Below, in pieces: positions 43,995 to 52,753 of a stretch of DNA of 64,000 nucleotides. The DNA is from Mucilaginibacter sp. PAMC 26640 (GTDB lineage: Bacteria; Bacteroidota; Bacteroidia; Sphingobacteriales; Sphingobacteriaceae). Position 1 is the first letter of the stretch; every line of letters starts with the position of its first letter. Location: contig CP014773.1 of the NCBI GenBank assembly GCA_001596135.1, forward strand, positions 1,736,001-1,800,000, given 5' to 3'. The notes under the pieces were generated by a model. That model made no database searches and had not been told where the DNA came from. It worked only from the letters and a program-made list of their open reading frames with translations. The position numbers were made by a program, and so were the translations under genes.

Positions 43995-46900
43995 ATGGAT
44001 AAGCTAATAAAAAATATCATATACTTCTCGCTCCGGCACCGGGCGATGGTGTTCTTTTTAACAGGTGTGCTGGCGGTATTGGGCGTCTGGAGTTATTTAA
44101 ATACCCCTATCGAAACTTTTCCGGATGTTACCAATACACAAATTATCATTATAGCCCAATGGCCGGGCCGCAGTGCCGAAGAAGTAGAGAAAATGGTAAC
44201 CATCCCAATGGAAACGGTTTTAAACTCCGTACAAAAAAAGGCCAACCTGCGTACTACGTCCTCCTTTGGCTTATCATACATCCGTATCATTTTTGATGAT
44301 GATGTGGATGATGCGTTTGCACGCCAGCAGGTATTAAGTCGTTTAGGCAACGCCGATTTGCCGGATGGCATTAAACCCGAAGTTGAGCCACCATACGGCC
44401 CGACGGGGGAAATTTACCGTTATACGTTAAAAAGTAAAACAAAAACGCTGCACGAGCTTACCGCTATACAGGATTGGGTGCTCGACAGGCAATTTAAGGC
44501 CATTCCAGGTGTTGCCGACGTAAACAGCTTTGGTGGCGAGGAAAAAACATACGAGGTAAGTGTAAACCCCTCGCTGCTGCAAAAATACGGCTTAACCTCG
44601 TTGGATGTGTATAACGCCATTAACCGAAGTAACATCAATGTAGGCGGTGATATAATTGAAAAGAATGACCAGGCTTATATTGTGCGTGGTATCGGGTTGA
44701 TCAATAACATTAGTGAAATAGAGAATATCATCATTAAAAACGTAAACAACGTACCGATACTTGCCCGTAACATTGCCGATATTAAAGAAAGCGGTTTGCC
44801 ACGGCTTGGCCAGGTTGGGCGCGATAAGGATAACGATGTAATTGAAGGCATAGTGGTCATGCGGAAGGGTGAGAACCCGGCTGATGTGCTTACCCGCATC
44901 AAAGCAAAAGTGACCGACCTGAACGACAATGTGCTGCCCAAAGATGTAAAGCTGGATACGTTTTATGACCGTACTAACCTGATGGAGTTTTGTACCGAAA
45001 CGGTGATCCATAACTTGCTGGAGGGAATTGTGCTGGTAACAGTTGTTGTGTTCCTTTTCATGGCCGACTGGCGTACTACTTTAACTGTGGCTATTATTAT
45101 ACCGCTGGCTTTGTTGTTTGCCTTTATATGTATGCGTATAAAAGGAATGACAGCCAATTTACTCTCGATGGGGGCGGTAGATTTCGGGATCATCATAGAT
45201 GGTGCCGTGGTAATGGTAGAAGGTATTTTTGTGGCGCTGGATCACCGCGCCAAGGAAGTAGGCATGCAAAAGTTTAACGGCCTTGCTAAACTTGGTCTGT
45301 TTAAAAATGTAGGTGCCGAGATGGGTAAGGCCATCTTTTTTTCCAAGCTGATCATCATCACTTGTTTGATCCCGATTTTCGCTTTTCAGAAGGTAGAGGG
45401 CAAAATGTTCTCTCCGCTGGCATATACGCTGGGCTTTGCCCTGCTGGGTGCCTTATTATTTACTTTAACGCTGGTGCCGGCCTTATCCAGCATCCTGCTG
45501 CGGAAAAACGTGCGCGAAAAGCATAACCCGGTAGTGCTGTTTTTTGAGAATGGCATTCGCCGCATGTTTGGTTACACTTATAAAAACCAAAAGTTAAGTT
45601 TAAGCGTGGCCATTATTTTTATGGCGCTCACCTTTTTCTCTGCCCGTTTTTTAGGCACGGAGTTTCTGCCGCAATTGAATGAAGGCGCCCTATGGGTTAC
45701 CGCCCAGTTGCCGATGAGTACTTCGCTGGAAAGTTCGGTAAACGTAACCAATAAAATGCGCCAGGTGCTTTCTACCTTCCCAGAGGTTAAACAAACGCTG
45801 TCGCAGGTTGGCCGTACCAATGATGGTACCGACCCGAAAGGATTCTTCAACGTGCAGATCCAGGTAGATCTTTTGCCAAAAAAAGAATGGAAACGTAATA
45901 TTACGCAGGAAGAACTTATTGCCCAGATTGATAAAAAGATGAGCCAGTTCCCGGGTATCATTTTCAATTATTCGCAACCGATTATTGATAACGTGGCGGA
46001 GGCTGTTGCCGGGGTGCCCGCATCCATGGCAGTGAAAATCTTTGGACCGGACTTTACCGTGCTGGATCATAAAGCAGATTCGGTAATGGCGGTGCTGAAA
46101 AAGATCCGGGGTGTTGAAGATCTGGGCATATTGAGGAACCTTGGTCAGCCGGAGTTCCGTATTGAACTGGATCAGCGCAAAATGGCCCTTTACGGGGTAG
46201 CTACATCTGATGCCAACTCTGTTATTGAAATGGCCATAGGCGGTAAAGCTGCAACGCAACTGTACGAGGGTGAGCGGAAATTCGATATCAGGATCCGCTA
46301 CCAGAAACAATACCGTGATACCGAAGAAAAGATCAGGAACCTGATGGTGCCTACGCTCAATGGCTCAAAGATCTCTATCCAGGAGATTGCCAATATCACC
46401 ACCTCAACCGGGCCTGCATTTATTTATCGTGATAATAATATGCGGTACATTGCCGTAAAATTCTCCGTGCGTGGCCGTGACCTGGGCGGAACCATCGCAG
46501 AAGCACAGCAAAAGGTTGGCGATGCCGTGAAATTGGGGCAGGGTTATTCCTTCACCTGGAACGGAGAGTTTGAAAACCAGATCCGCGCCTCCAATACATT
46601 GACCCACGTAGTGCCAATATGTTTGCTGGTGATCTTTTTAATACTCTATACCACTTTTGGTAATGCAAAAGATGCCGTGCTGGTTTTGATGAACGTACCG
46701 TTTGCGCTGATAGGCGGCATCCTGGCGCTGCACATTACCCGCATCAATTTCAGTATTTCGGCGGGTATCGGCTTCATTGCCCTTTTTGGGGTGTGTATCC
46801 AAAACGGGGTTATCCTGATCTCTGTGTTCCGCAAGAACCTGCAGGACGGCCTGCAACTGGATGAAGCGATCCTGACCGGGGTAATATCCCGTGTGCGCCC

Positions 46901-47132
46901 CGTAGTAATGACCGCGCTGATGGCCGCTATCGGTTTAATGCCGGCAGCTATCTCCACCGGTATCGGGTCAGAAACGCAGAAACCACTGGCCATTGTAGTG
47001 ATTGGCGGGTTGGTAACCTCAACTATCCTTACGCTGCTGATACTCCCGGTGATCTATGCTATTGTTTACCGGTTTATCCACAAACGCGAAAACAGGAAAC
47101 TCTTAAAGAAAATTGGTGCTATCAACGCCTAG
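43995..47132 (+). CDS. czcA: Heavy-metal RND efflux pump, CzcA type
   Basis: A 1045-residue inner-membrane RND transporter with 12 TM helices and two large periplasmic loops. The N-terminal PIETFPDVTNTQIIIIAQWPG is diagnostic of HME-RND pumps. In TM4 the motif DFGIIIDGAVVMVE gives Asp396, Asp402 and Glu409, with the same spacing as the proton-relay residues of CzcA (divalent-cation HME1 class), and unlike the CusA motif for Cu/Ag. The substrate is therefore probably Zn, Co, Cd or Ni. The C-terminal end is short (KRENRKLLKKIGAINA). Confidence 0.95.
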   Translation: MDKLIKNIIYFSLRHRAMVFFLTGVLAVLGVWSYLNTPIETFPDVTNTQIIIIAQWPGRSAEEVEKMVTIPMETVLNSVQKKANLRTTSSFGLSYIRIIFDDDVDDAFARQQVLSRLGNADLPDGIKPEVEPPYGPTGEIYRYTLKSKTKTLHELTAIQDWVLDRQFKAIPGVADVNSFGGEEKTYEVSVNPSLLQKYGLTSLDVYNAINRSNINVGGDIIEKNDQAYIVRGIGLINNISEIENIIIKNVNNVPILARNIADIKESGLPRLGQVGRDKDNDVIEGIVVMRKGENPADVLTRIKAKVTDLNDNVLPKDVKLDTFYDRTNLMEFCTETVIHNLLEGIVLVTVVVFLFMADWRTTLTVAIIIPLALLFAFICMRIKGMTANLLSMGAVDFGIIIDGAVVMVEGIFVALDHRAKEVGMQKFNGLAKLGLFKNVGAEMGKAIFFSKLIIITCLIPIFAFQKVEGKMFSPLAYTLGFALLGALLFTLTLVPALSSILLRKNVREKHNPVVLFFENGIRRMFGYTYKNQKLSLSVAIIFMALTFFSARFLGTEFLPQLNEGALWVTAQLPMSTSLESSVNVTNKMRQVLSTFPEVKQTLSQVGRTNDGTDPKGFFNVQIQVDLLPKKEWKRNITQEELIAQIDKKMSQFPGIIFNYSQPIIDNVAEAVAGVPASMAVKIFGPDFTVLDHKADSVMAVLKKIRGVEDLGILRNLGQPEFRIELDQRKMALYGVATSDANSVIEMAIGGKAATQLYEGERKFDIRIRYQKQYRDTEEKIRNLMVPTLNGSKISIQEIANITTSTGPAFIYRDNNMRYIAVKFSVRGRDLGGTIAEAQQKVGDAVKLGQGYSFTWNGEFENQIRASNTLTHVVPICLLVIFLILYTTFGNAKDAVLVLMNVPFALIGGILALHITRINFSISAGIGFIALFGVCIQNGVILISVFRKNLQDGLQLDEAILTGVISRVRPVVMTALMAAIGLMPAAISTGIGSETQKPLAIVVIGGLVTSTILTLLILPVIYAIVYRFIHKRENRKLLKKIGAINA

Positions 47133-47307
47133 AATATTTTTAATTCCCCTACAAACATAAGCCCCTAATGTTGGCAACTGGCTGCTCTACGAAAGTAAAG
47201 CGGCCTTTTGTTTTTATATCGTGCAGGCAGCCAACTATATCATAATACAAACTTAACTTTAGAGTAAAACCATTCGGTTACCTTTAGGTTATTAAACAAA
47301 AGGTATT

Positions 47308-47439
47308 ATGGAAGCGAGTTACAGTACAGTTGACTTAGTGATGCTTGCCATTGCAGCATTTATTATCTGGATGACCATGCGTACGCCTGAAGTGAAAAGC
47401 ACTTTGGAGCAACCCGAAGTGATGCCAGCAGAGCAATAG
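47308..47439 (+). CDS. 43-residue single-span membrane peptide
   Basis: ATG at 47308 to TAG at 47437-47439 encodes MEASYSTVDLVMLAIAAF followed by IIWMTMRTPEVKSTLEQPEV. One hydrophobic helix (about residues 9-24) is followed by a charged cytoplasm- or periplasm-facing tail. It sits 175 bp after czcA and 24 bp before the glycosyltransferase gene, so it could be the first gene of that unit. No family was recognised. Candidate roles are an accessory peptide of the pump or a membrane anchor; both are inference. Confidence 0.5.
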   Translation: MEASYSTVDLVMLAIAAFIIWMTMRTPEVKSTLEQPEVMPAEQ

Positions 47440-47463
47440 CAATATCTTATTATTGTTACAGCC

Positions 47464-48714
47464 ATGACAGGTACATTGCCGGAATCTGTCCGCTGCGAGG
47501 TTAGCAGGAAGATCAGGGTTGTTTTCTTTGCCGAGATACTGACACCCGATCAGGACGGCGCTATCCGCACCATGTACCAACTCATCAACAGGGTGGATCG
47601 TAACCGTTTTGAGTTCCTCTTTATTTACGGTGCAGGGCCGGAGGTTATTGCAGGTTTCCAGAGTTTAAAAGTTCCCGCAGTATCTTTATTTATCAATGCC
47701 GGGTACTCGCTGGCACTACCCGCGCTCGCTCAAAAAACGATTACCGAAACTCTTCACCGTTTTTTGCCGGATGTAGTACACATCGCTACGCCATCGCTGT
47801 TGGGTAACGTTGGCCTTCACTACGCTTTGCAATTGCAATTACCGGTCATCACCATTTACCATACCCATTTTATTTCTTACATCGATTATTATTTTAAATA
47901 CCTGCCCTTCCTGATAGATGGGGCCCGGCAGCTTGTTGCGCAAAGCCACAAGGCATTTTATAATCAGTGCGGTAAAATATATGTACCATCAAACGCTATC
48001 GCAGCCGAACTGGTGGCAATGGGTATAGAGGCCACTCGGATGCAGATCTGGAAACGGGGGATAGACACCTTTTTATTTTCTCCCGCTAAGAAAGATAAGC
48101 CGGCAATGCAGGCTATTACCGGCAACAGTTATGCAACTATACTATTTGCCAGCAGGCTGGTTTGGGAAAAGAACCTGGAAACCTTGTTTCTTATTTATGA
48201 TGAGCTGCAAAAATCTGATTTAAAAACCAATCTGGTGATTGCCGGTGACGGCAGTGCGTTAAAGGCATGCAAAGCCCGGATGCCCCGCGCTGTTTTTACA
48301 GGTACGATCAGTCACCAGCAGCTGGCAGTACTGTATGCCTCGGCTGATGTTTTCCTGTTTCCCTCCGTTTCTGAGGCATATGGCAATGTGGTTTTGGAAG
48401 CCATGGCATCGGGCCTGCCTTGTGTCATAGCAGATGGCGGTGGCTCGGCAGATTTTATTACGCAGGGCATCAATGGGTTTAAATGCAGGCCATATGACGC
48501 TAAGGATTATGTAGCTAAGATCCACTGTGTGCTGCAAAATACGGCCCTAAGCAACCAATTTGCTGAGGAGGGCCTCAGCTACAGCAGTGCCTTTAGCTGG
48601 GATGAGCTCGCCGAAACCTATTTTACCGATCTGGAGCTGCTTGCGCTGCAACCCGGCCACAAGCTGGCGCTGGTTCAAAACGCCCACAAAGCCATACTTG
48701 CAATGTTTATTTAA
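47464..48714 (+). CDS. Glycosyltransferase family 4 protein
   Basis: A 416-residue GT-B glycosyltransferase. The N-terminal Rossmann strand IRVVFFAEILTPDQDGAIRTM is typical of GT4 enzymes resembling sulfoquinovosyl- or glucuronosyl-diacylglycerol synthases. The C-terminal nucleotide-sugar domain has FASRLVWEKNLETLF and the EX7E motif in SEAYGNVVLEAMASGLP. It has no signal peptide, so is cytosolic or peripheral. The likely role is glycolipid or envelope polysaccharide synthesis; the acceptor is unknown. It is monocistronic or linked with the small membrane peptide upstream. Confidence 0.9.
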   Translation: MTGTLPESVRCEVSRKIRVVFFAEILTPDQDGAIRTMYQLINRVDRNRFEFLFIYGAGPEVIAGFQSLKVPAVSLFINAGYSLALPALAQKTITETLHRFLPDVVHIATPSLLGNVGLHYALQLQLPVITIYHTHFISYIDYYFKYLPFLIDGARQLVAQSHKAFYNQCGKIYVPSNAIAAELVAMGIEATRMQIWKRGIDTFLFSPAKKDKPAMQAITGNSYATILFASRLVWEKNLETLFLIYDELQKSDLKTNLVIAGDGSALKACKARMPRAVFTGTISHQQLAVLYASADVFLFPSVSEAYGNVVLEAMASGLPCVIADGGGSADFITQGINGFKCRPYDAKDYVAKIHCVLQNTALSNQFAEEGLSYSSAFSWDELAETYFTDLELLALQPGHKLALVQNAHKAILAMFI

Positions 48715-48787
48715 TATTATCATTGCGTTACCAAATTGATTGTGCTTGTATCCCGGCCGTAAAGTACAAATCTTTGCAAGTTAAATA

Positions 48788-49186
48788 ATGCCCGGTAAAC
48801 AGCAAATGCTAAAAAATCTGATCAAGTCTGTGTTCTTTTTCACGATACTCATGATCATTGCCATGCCAACGTTTATGGCTTTTTACGGCCCGGCGCTTCA
48901 CCAGCATCATGCCCACATTGCCACCAAACAGAAAGCCGGGCATACTTACCTGGAAACGGGCGGGCATCATGATACCAGCTGGGAACTGATCAAAAAACGG
49001 CACCTGTCTGCCCCGCCCACACTGATTAAAGTGCGTATGCTGGCAGCAGTTTGCCTGCTTTTCAGCATTTTTGCCTTTGCTGTTTCATCAGCGGTATCCA
49101 ACCTATCCTTCGTTAATTATCTCTCCCGGAAAAAGCCTTTTCCAATTGCTGAAAGATATCTTGTTTATCAAACGTTCCTTATTTAG
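48788..49186 (+). CDS. His-rich two-transmembrane protein of unknown function
   Basis: A 132-residue protein; a start at 48806 is possible. TM1 is at about 13-33 (SVFFFTILMIIAMPTFMAFYG). Then comes a loop with eight or nine His residues (HQHHAH, GHTYLETGGHH), and TM2 at about 85-105 (AAVCLLFSIFAFAVSSAVSNL). The His-rich loop is probably extracytoplasmic and could bind metal ions, in line with the efflux system 1.7 kb upstream. No family was recognised. It lies between GT4 and a MarR regulator. Confidence 0.6.
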   Translation: MPGKQQMLKNLIKSVFFFTILMIIAMPTFMAFYGPALHQHHAHIATKQKAGHTYLETGGHHDTSWELIKKRHLSAPPTLIKVRMLAAVCLLFSIFAFAVSSAVSNLSFVNYLSRKKPFPIAERYLVYQTFLI

Positions 49187-49282
49187 TCCTTCTCCGGCTT
49201 TATAGCCAAATCCGTTTCAATTAACTTATTTTTTAATAAGCCGCCGGCATGCTATGCCTGTGCCCGGTTTTAAGTTTTTTAC

Positions 49283-49765
49283 ATGAATTTTGGAGAAGAT
49301 CTGAGCCTGCAGTTGATGCTGGCTAATAAATCATACCATCAGTACTTATTTAACGTGTTAAAAGAGATAGATGTTTACCAGCATTACCAGATCATCTTAC
49401 TCATTAGCCGTTGCGGTGGCCGTACCACGCAGAAAAACATCGGCGATACCCTGCAGATAGAAAAATCGAACATGGTGGCCATTATAACCTTGCTGGATGA
49501 GAAGGGCTATGTAACTAAAGAGGTGAATTTTAAGGACCGCCGCAGTAAGCTGATCTCATTAACAGCGAAAGCCCGGGAACTGATTACCACCATTGGCCAG
49601 TCGTTTGCCGCATTTGAAAATGAGCTGGCAGATGACCTTACCTGGCAGGAAATGCATAACTGCCTGCGTGTGTTAAATAAGGTGACGGATAAACTTAAGC
49701 ACATCTCCTTAGCGGCAAATGGCCTTAAAACGTTAAATGAAAGCGGTGCTTTTGTTAACTCCTAA
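49283..49765 (+). CDS. MarR family transcriptional regulator
   Basis: A 160-residue protein with the MarR winged-helix layout. Helical N-terminus, then the DNA-binding segment QKNIGDTLQIEKSNMVAIITLLDEKGYVTKEV (about residues 52-83) and the wing FKDRRSKLISLTAKAREL, followed by C-terminal dimerisation helices. It is probably a local repressor that responds to a small ligand. Possible targets are the TonB receptor downstream, which has a 7-bp inverted repeat in its promoter, or the His-rich membrane protein upstream. Confidence 0.9.
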   Translation: MNFGEDLSLQLMLANKSYHQYLFNVLKEIDVYQHYQIILLISRCGGRTTQKNIGDTLQIEKSNMVAIITLLDEKGYVTKEVNFKDRRSKLISLTAKARELITTIGQSFAAFENELADDLTWQEMHNCLRVLNKVTDKLKHISLAANGLKTLNESGAFVNS

Positions 49766-49813
49766 CCACGGGTTTTACGTTTTGTTAACATAGCTACTAT
49801 CCCGTTAGCTATA

Positions 49814-49836
49814 AATGGTTGTTAGATTGAACCATT
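49814..49836. promoter_or_regulatory. Inverted repeat between marR and the TonB receptor gene
   Basis: AATGGTT (49814-49820) and AACCATT (49830-49836) are exact reverse complements with a 9-nt spacer. Two TAGCTA words (49791-49796, 49806-49811) precede it, and a TAGCTTTG -7 element follows at 49908-49915. It is a plausible MarR-type operator. Confidence 0.4.
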
Positions 49837-49931
49837 GGTAACATCCATTGGGCAAATATATAATAGTATGATAACCGCAAAAAATCGCTTGCAAAATGCC
49901 GCCCCGGTAGCTTTGTATCAAAATAAAAGCG

Positions 49932-52724
49932 GTGAAAAAAGCAATACATACAGCACTTGTAATTTTAATAACTTACTCCTTTTGCCTGCCTGCATTCGGG
50001 CAGAGTACCGGTAAAATTATCGGTAAGGTAATCGATCAAAAAACCAGCGAAACACTTATTGGTGCTACCGTTAATATAGAAGGTACCACGCAGGGCATCG
50101 CTACTGATGTGGATGGGCACTATGCGTTAAGCGGGGTGAAGCCGGGTAAATACACCATCCTGGTGAGGTACATTGGCTATCAAACCAAATCCATATCTGA
50201 TATTGAAGTTAAGGCCGGCGCAACTACGCCGCTGGATGTTACCTTAGCTGCATCAACTACCACTGCTTTAAAAGAAGTAGTAGTAAGAGCAACCTATCGC
50301 CAGGCATCGGTAGCATCCTTATATGCTATTCAAAAAAACAGTGTATCGATCTCTGACGGGATCTCTTCGGAGCTGATCCGCAGATCGCCTGACAGAAACA
50401 CCAGCGACGTGTTAAAACGAGTAAGCGGTACAACCATACAGGATAACAAATTTGTTGTTGTGCGTGGTTTAAGTGATCGTTACAACAGTGCATCCTTAGA
50501 TGGCGCGCCGCTGCCAAGCACCGAGCCAAACCGCAAGGCTTTCTCTTTTGATATTGTGCCTTCAAACCTTATCGACAACATTATTATCAATAAAACCGCA
50601 AGCCCCGATCTGCCCGGCGATTTTGCAGGCGGTAACGTACAGATCCTGACCAAAGATATTCCGGATCAAAATTTTGTAAGCCTTGCCCTCGGCTATGGCT
50701 ACAATACACAAAGCACATTTAAAGATTTCCGCAGCGGTTTCCGCAGCACCAGCGATTATTTTGGTTTTGACGACGGTAGCCGTAAACTGGTCAAAAACTT
50801 TCCATCCACTAATGAAATTTTAACTAACCAGGTAACCGGTACCCGCAACATCCAGTCTATCAATAGCCTCAACAACGATTTTAATATTTATACCAGTAAG
50901 GCCTTGCCAAGCCAAAATTACCAGATCACTGTAGGCAATGTGCAGGAGATAGGTAAAAACAAAAACCGTTTTGGTACTACATTGTCATTAACCTATCGCA
51001 ACACGCAAACCATTACGCCCGATTTGCAGCAGCAATATGATAACTACGATTATCATAGTTCAGTAAGCAAGTTTTCTACCAACATTGGTGCTTTGGCAAA
51101 CTTTGCCTATAGCTTTGGCAAAAGCAAGATTACCTTAAAGAACCTATATAACAGGATTCTTGACGATCAGTTCACTTATCGTACAGGTGCTAATACAGGT
51201 ACAACATCATCCGACAACCGGTATTATGCTTTCGATATGCTTGAAAAGGGATTGTTTAAGTCAACCCTGGAAGGTGAGCATGCACTGGGAGCAAAAACAT
51301 CCAAGATAAAATGGAACCTGGGGTACACTAATATCATTAACGATCAGCCGGATCAAAAGAAAGTAAACTACAAGCAAAATAACCCGGGCGATCCTTATAC
51401 GGCAACTGTCGCCTCTTCACTGGGAAAAGAGAATGCGAGGTTATTTTCTAAATTAAACGAGAATATTTACTCGGGTAAGATAGATTATAGTTTGCCTGTT
51501 GATTTGTTTAAACAAAGTACACTTAAAATTGGCGTAAATTCTCAATACCGCGACAGGGTTTTTGACGCCAGATTCCTGGGTGTGGTTTTCAACGAACAAA
51601 CATCAGATCAGCTAGGTTATAATACTGCCAGCCTTTTACAACGTCCAATCCAAACTTTATTTGGACCAAACCTGGTAGGTACCGGCGTTTATGATCTGGA
51701 TGAGATTGCCAACTTAACAGACAGGTATACCGCTAATAGTCTTACCAACGCTGCATACGCCATGCTCGATAGCAAATTGGGCGATAAGGTACGCGTGGTT
51801 TATGGGTTGAGGGTTGAAAAGTTTGATCTTAATTTAGAAACAAAGGATCCTACCGCAGATAAGGTTAAGTTAAATAATACCGATTTCCTGCCCTCTGTTA
51901 ATTTTACCTATGCTTTAACAGCCAAAGCGAACCTAAGAGCATCGTATTATCGTTCTGTAGCAAGGCCGGAGTTCAGAGAATTAGCCTTATTCTCTTATTA
52001 CGATTACGAATTGCTGGCCTCTATACAGGGTAATCCAGCTTTGAAAAGAGCATCTATTGACAATGCAGATATCCGGTACGAATTTTATCCTTCAGCGGGC
52101 CAGATCTTTTCAGTATCTGCTTTCTACAAGAAATTTCAAAACGCTATAGAAAGCTCTCTGGATGACCGTAATTCAACGGCCACTATCTCTTATTTCAATT
52201 CAAAATCAGCGTATGTGTATGGTGTTGAACTGGAAGCTCGTAAAGCGCTTGAGTTCATCAATGGAGGTACCTTCTTTAAAAATACTACCGCTTATGTTAA
52301 TACCTCAATTACAAAGTCAAGGGTAGAAAATCCTACTACTGGTGATGCATTTTTGGAAGTAAACCGCCCGTTGACTGGTCAGTCCCCATATGTGATCAAC
52401 GCGGGTATAACGCACAGCGAATTAGATAATAAATTATCAGTGAACGTCTTATTTAACCGCTTAGGAAAAAGGATTTTTTATGTTGGCGGAACAAGGTTCC
52501 CTAGCGTATATGAATTACCAAGGAGCGTACTTGACTTACAGGTTGGTTATAAGGTATTGAAAAATAAAGGGGAGTTCAAACTGAGCGGTAGCGATTTGCT
52601 GAACGCCAGGTATAATTTCCAATACCAGAAAGATGGTAAGCCATTTTCACCATCAGGAGGTTCTACTTTCAGGAGATATACACCGGGTACCAATTACGCA
52701 TTGTCATTCAATTACACATTTTAA
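49932..52724 (+). CDS. TonB-dependent outer-membrane receptor with N-terminal carboxypeptidase-like domain
   Basis: A 930-residue receptor. It starts at GTG 49932, since the signal peptide (HTALVILITYSFCLPAFGQ) follows immediately. A carboxypeptidase-regulatory-like domain is at about 28-112 (GKIIGKVIDQKTSETLIGATV), then the plug (DVLKRVSGTTIQDNKFVVVRG, LIDNIIINKTASPDLPGDFAGG) and a 22-strand barrel ending in NYALSFNYTF. The plug motif SPDLPGDFAGGNVQ is of the TonB class associated with a neighbouring lipoprotein, here encoded 29 bp downstream. The substrate is unknown; it is not a SusC type (no SusD partner). Confidence 0.92.
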   Translation: MKKAIHTALVILITYSFCLPAFGQSTGKIIGKVIDQKTSETLIGATVNIEGTTQGIATDVDGHYALSGVKPGKYTILVRYIGYQTKSISDIEVKAGATTPLDVTLAASTTTALKEVVVRATYRQASVASLYAIQKNSVSISDGISSELIRRSPDRNTSDVLKRVSGTTIQDNKFVVVRGLSDRYNSASLDGAPLPSTEPNRKAFSFDIVPSNLIDNIIINKTASPDLPGDFAGGNVQILTKDIPDQNFVSLALGYGYNTQSTFKDFRSGFRSTSDYFGFDDGSRKLVKNFPSTNEILTNQVTGTRNIQSINSLNNDFNIYTSKALPSQNYQITVGNVQEIGKNKNRFGTTLSLTYRNTQTITPDLQQQYDNYDYHSSVSKFSTNIGALANFAYSFGKSKITLKNLYNRILDDQFTYRTGANTGTTSSDNRYYAFDMLEKGLFKSTLEGEHALGAKTSKIKWNLGYTNIINDQPDQKKVNYKQNNPGDPYTATVASSLGKENARLFSKLNENIYSGKIDYSLPVDLFKQSTLKIGVNSQYRDRVFDARFLGVVFNEQTSDQLGYNTASLLQRPIQTLFGPNLVGTGVYDLDEIANLTDRYTANSLTNAAYAMLDSKLGDKVRVVYGLRVEKFDLNLETKDPTADKVKLNNTDFLPSVNFTYALTAKANLRASYYRSVARPEFRELALFSYYDYELLASIQGNPALKRASIDNADIRYEFYPSAGQIFSVSAFYKKFQNAIESSLDDRNSTATISYFNSKSAYVYGVELEARKALEFINGGTFFKNTTAYVNTSITKSRVENPTTGDAFLEVNRPLTGQSPYVINAGITHSELDNKLSVNVLFNRLGKRIFYVGGTRFPSVYELPRSVLDLQVGYKVLKNKGEFKLSGSDLLNARYNFQYQKDGKPFSPSGGSTFRRYTPGTNYALSFNYTF

Positions 52725-52753
52725 GATAAACTAGCAATAAACCACAGAACAAG

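Noticed and set aside
45690..46310. Long antisense frame inside czcA
   Set aside because: Shadow of the RND gene; it arises from codon bias and lacks any recognisable domain.
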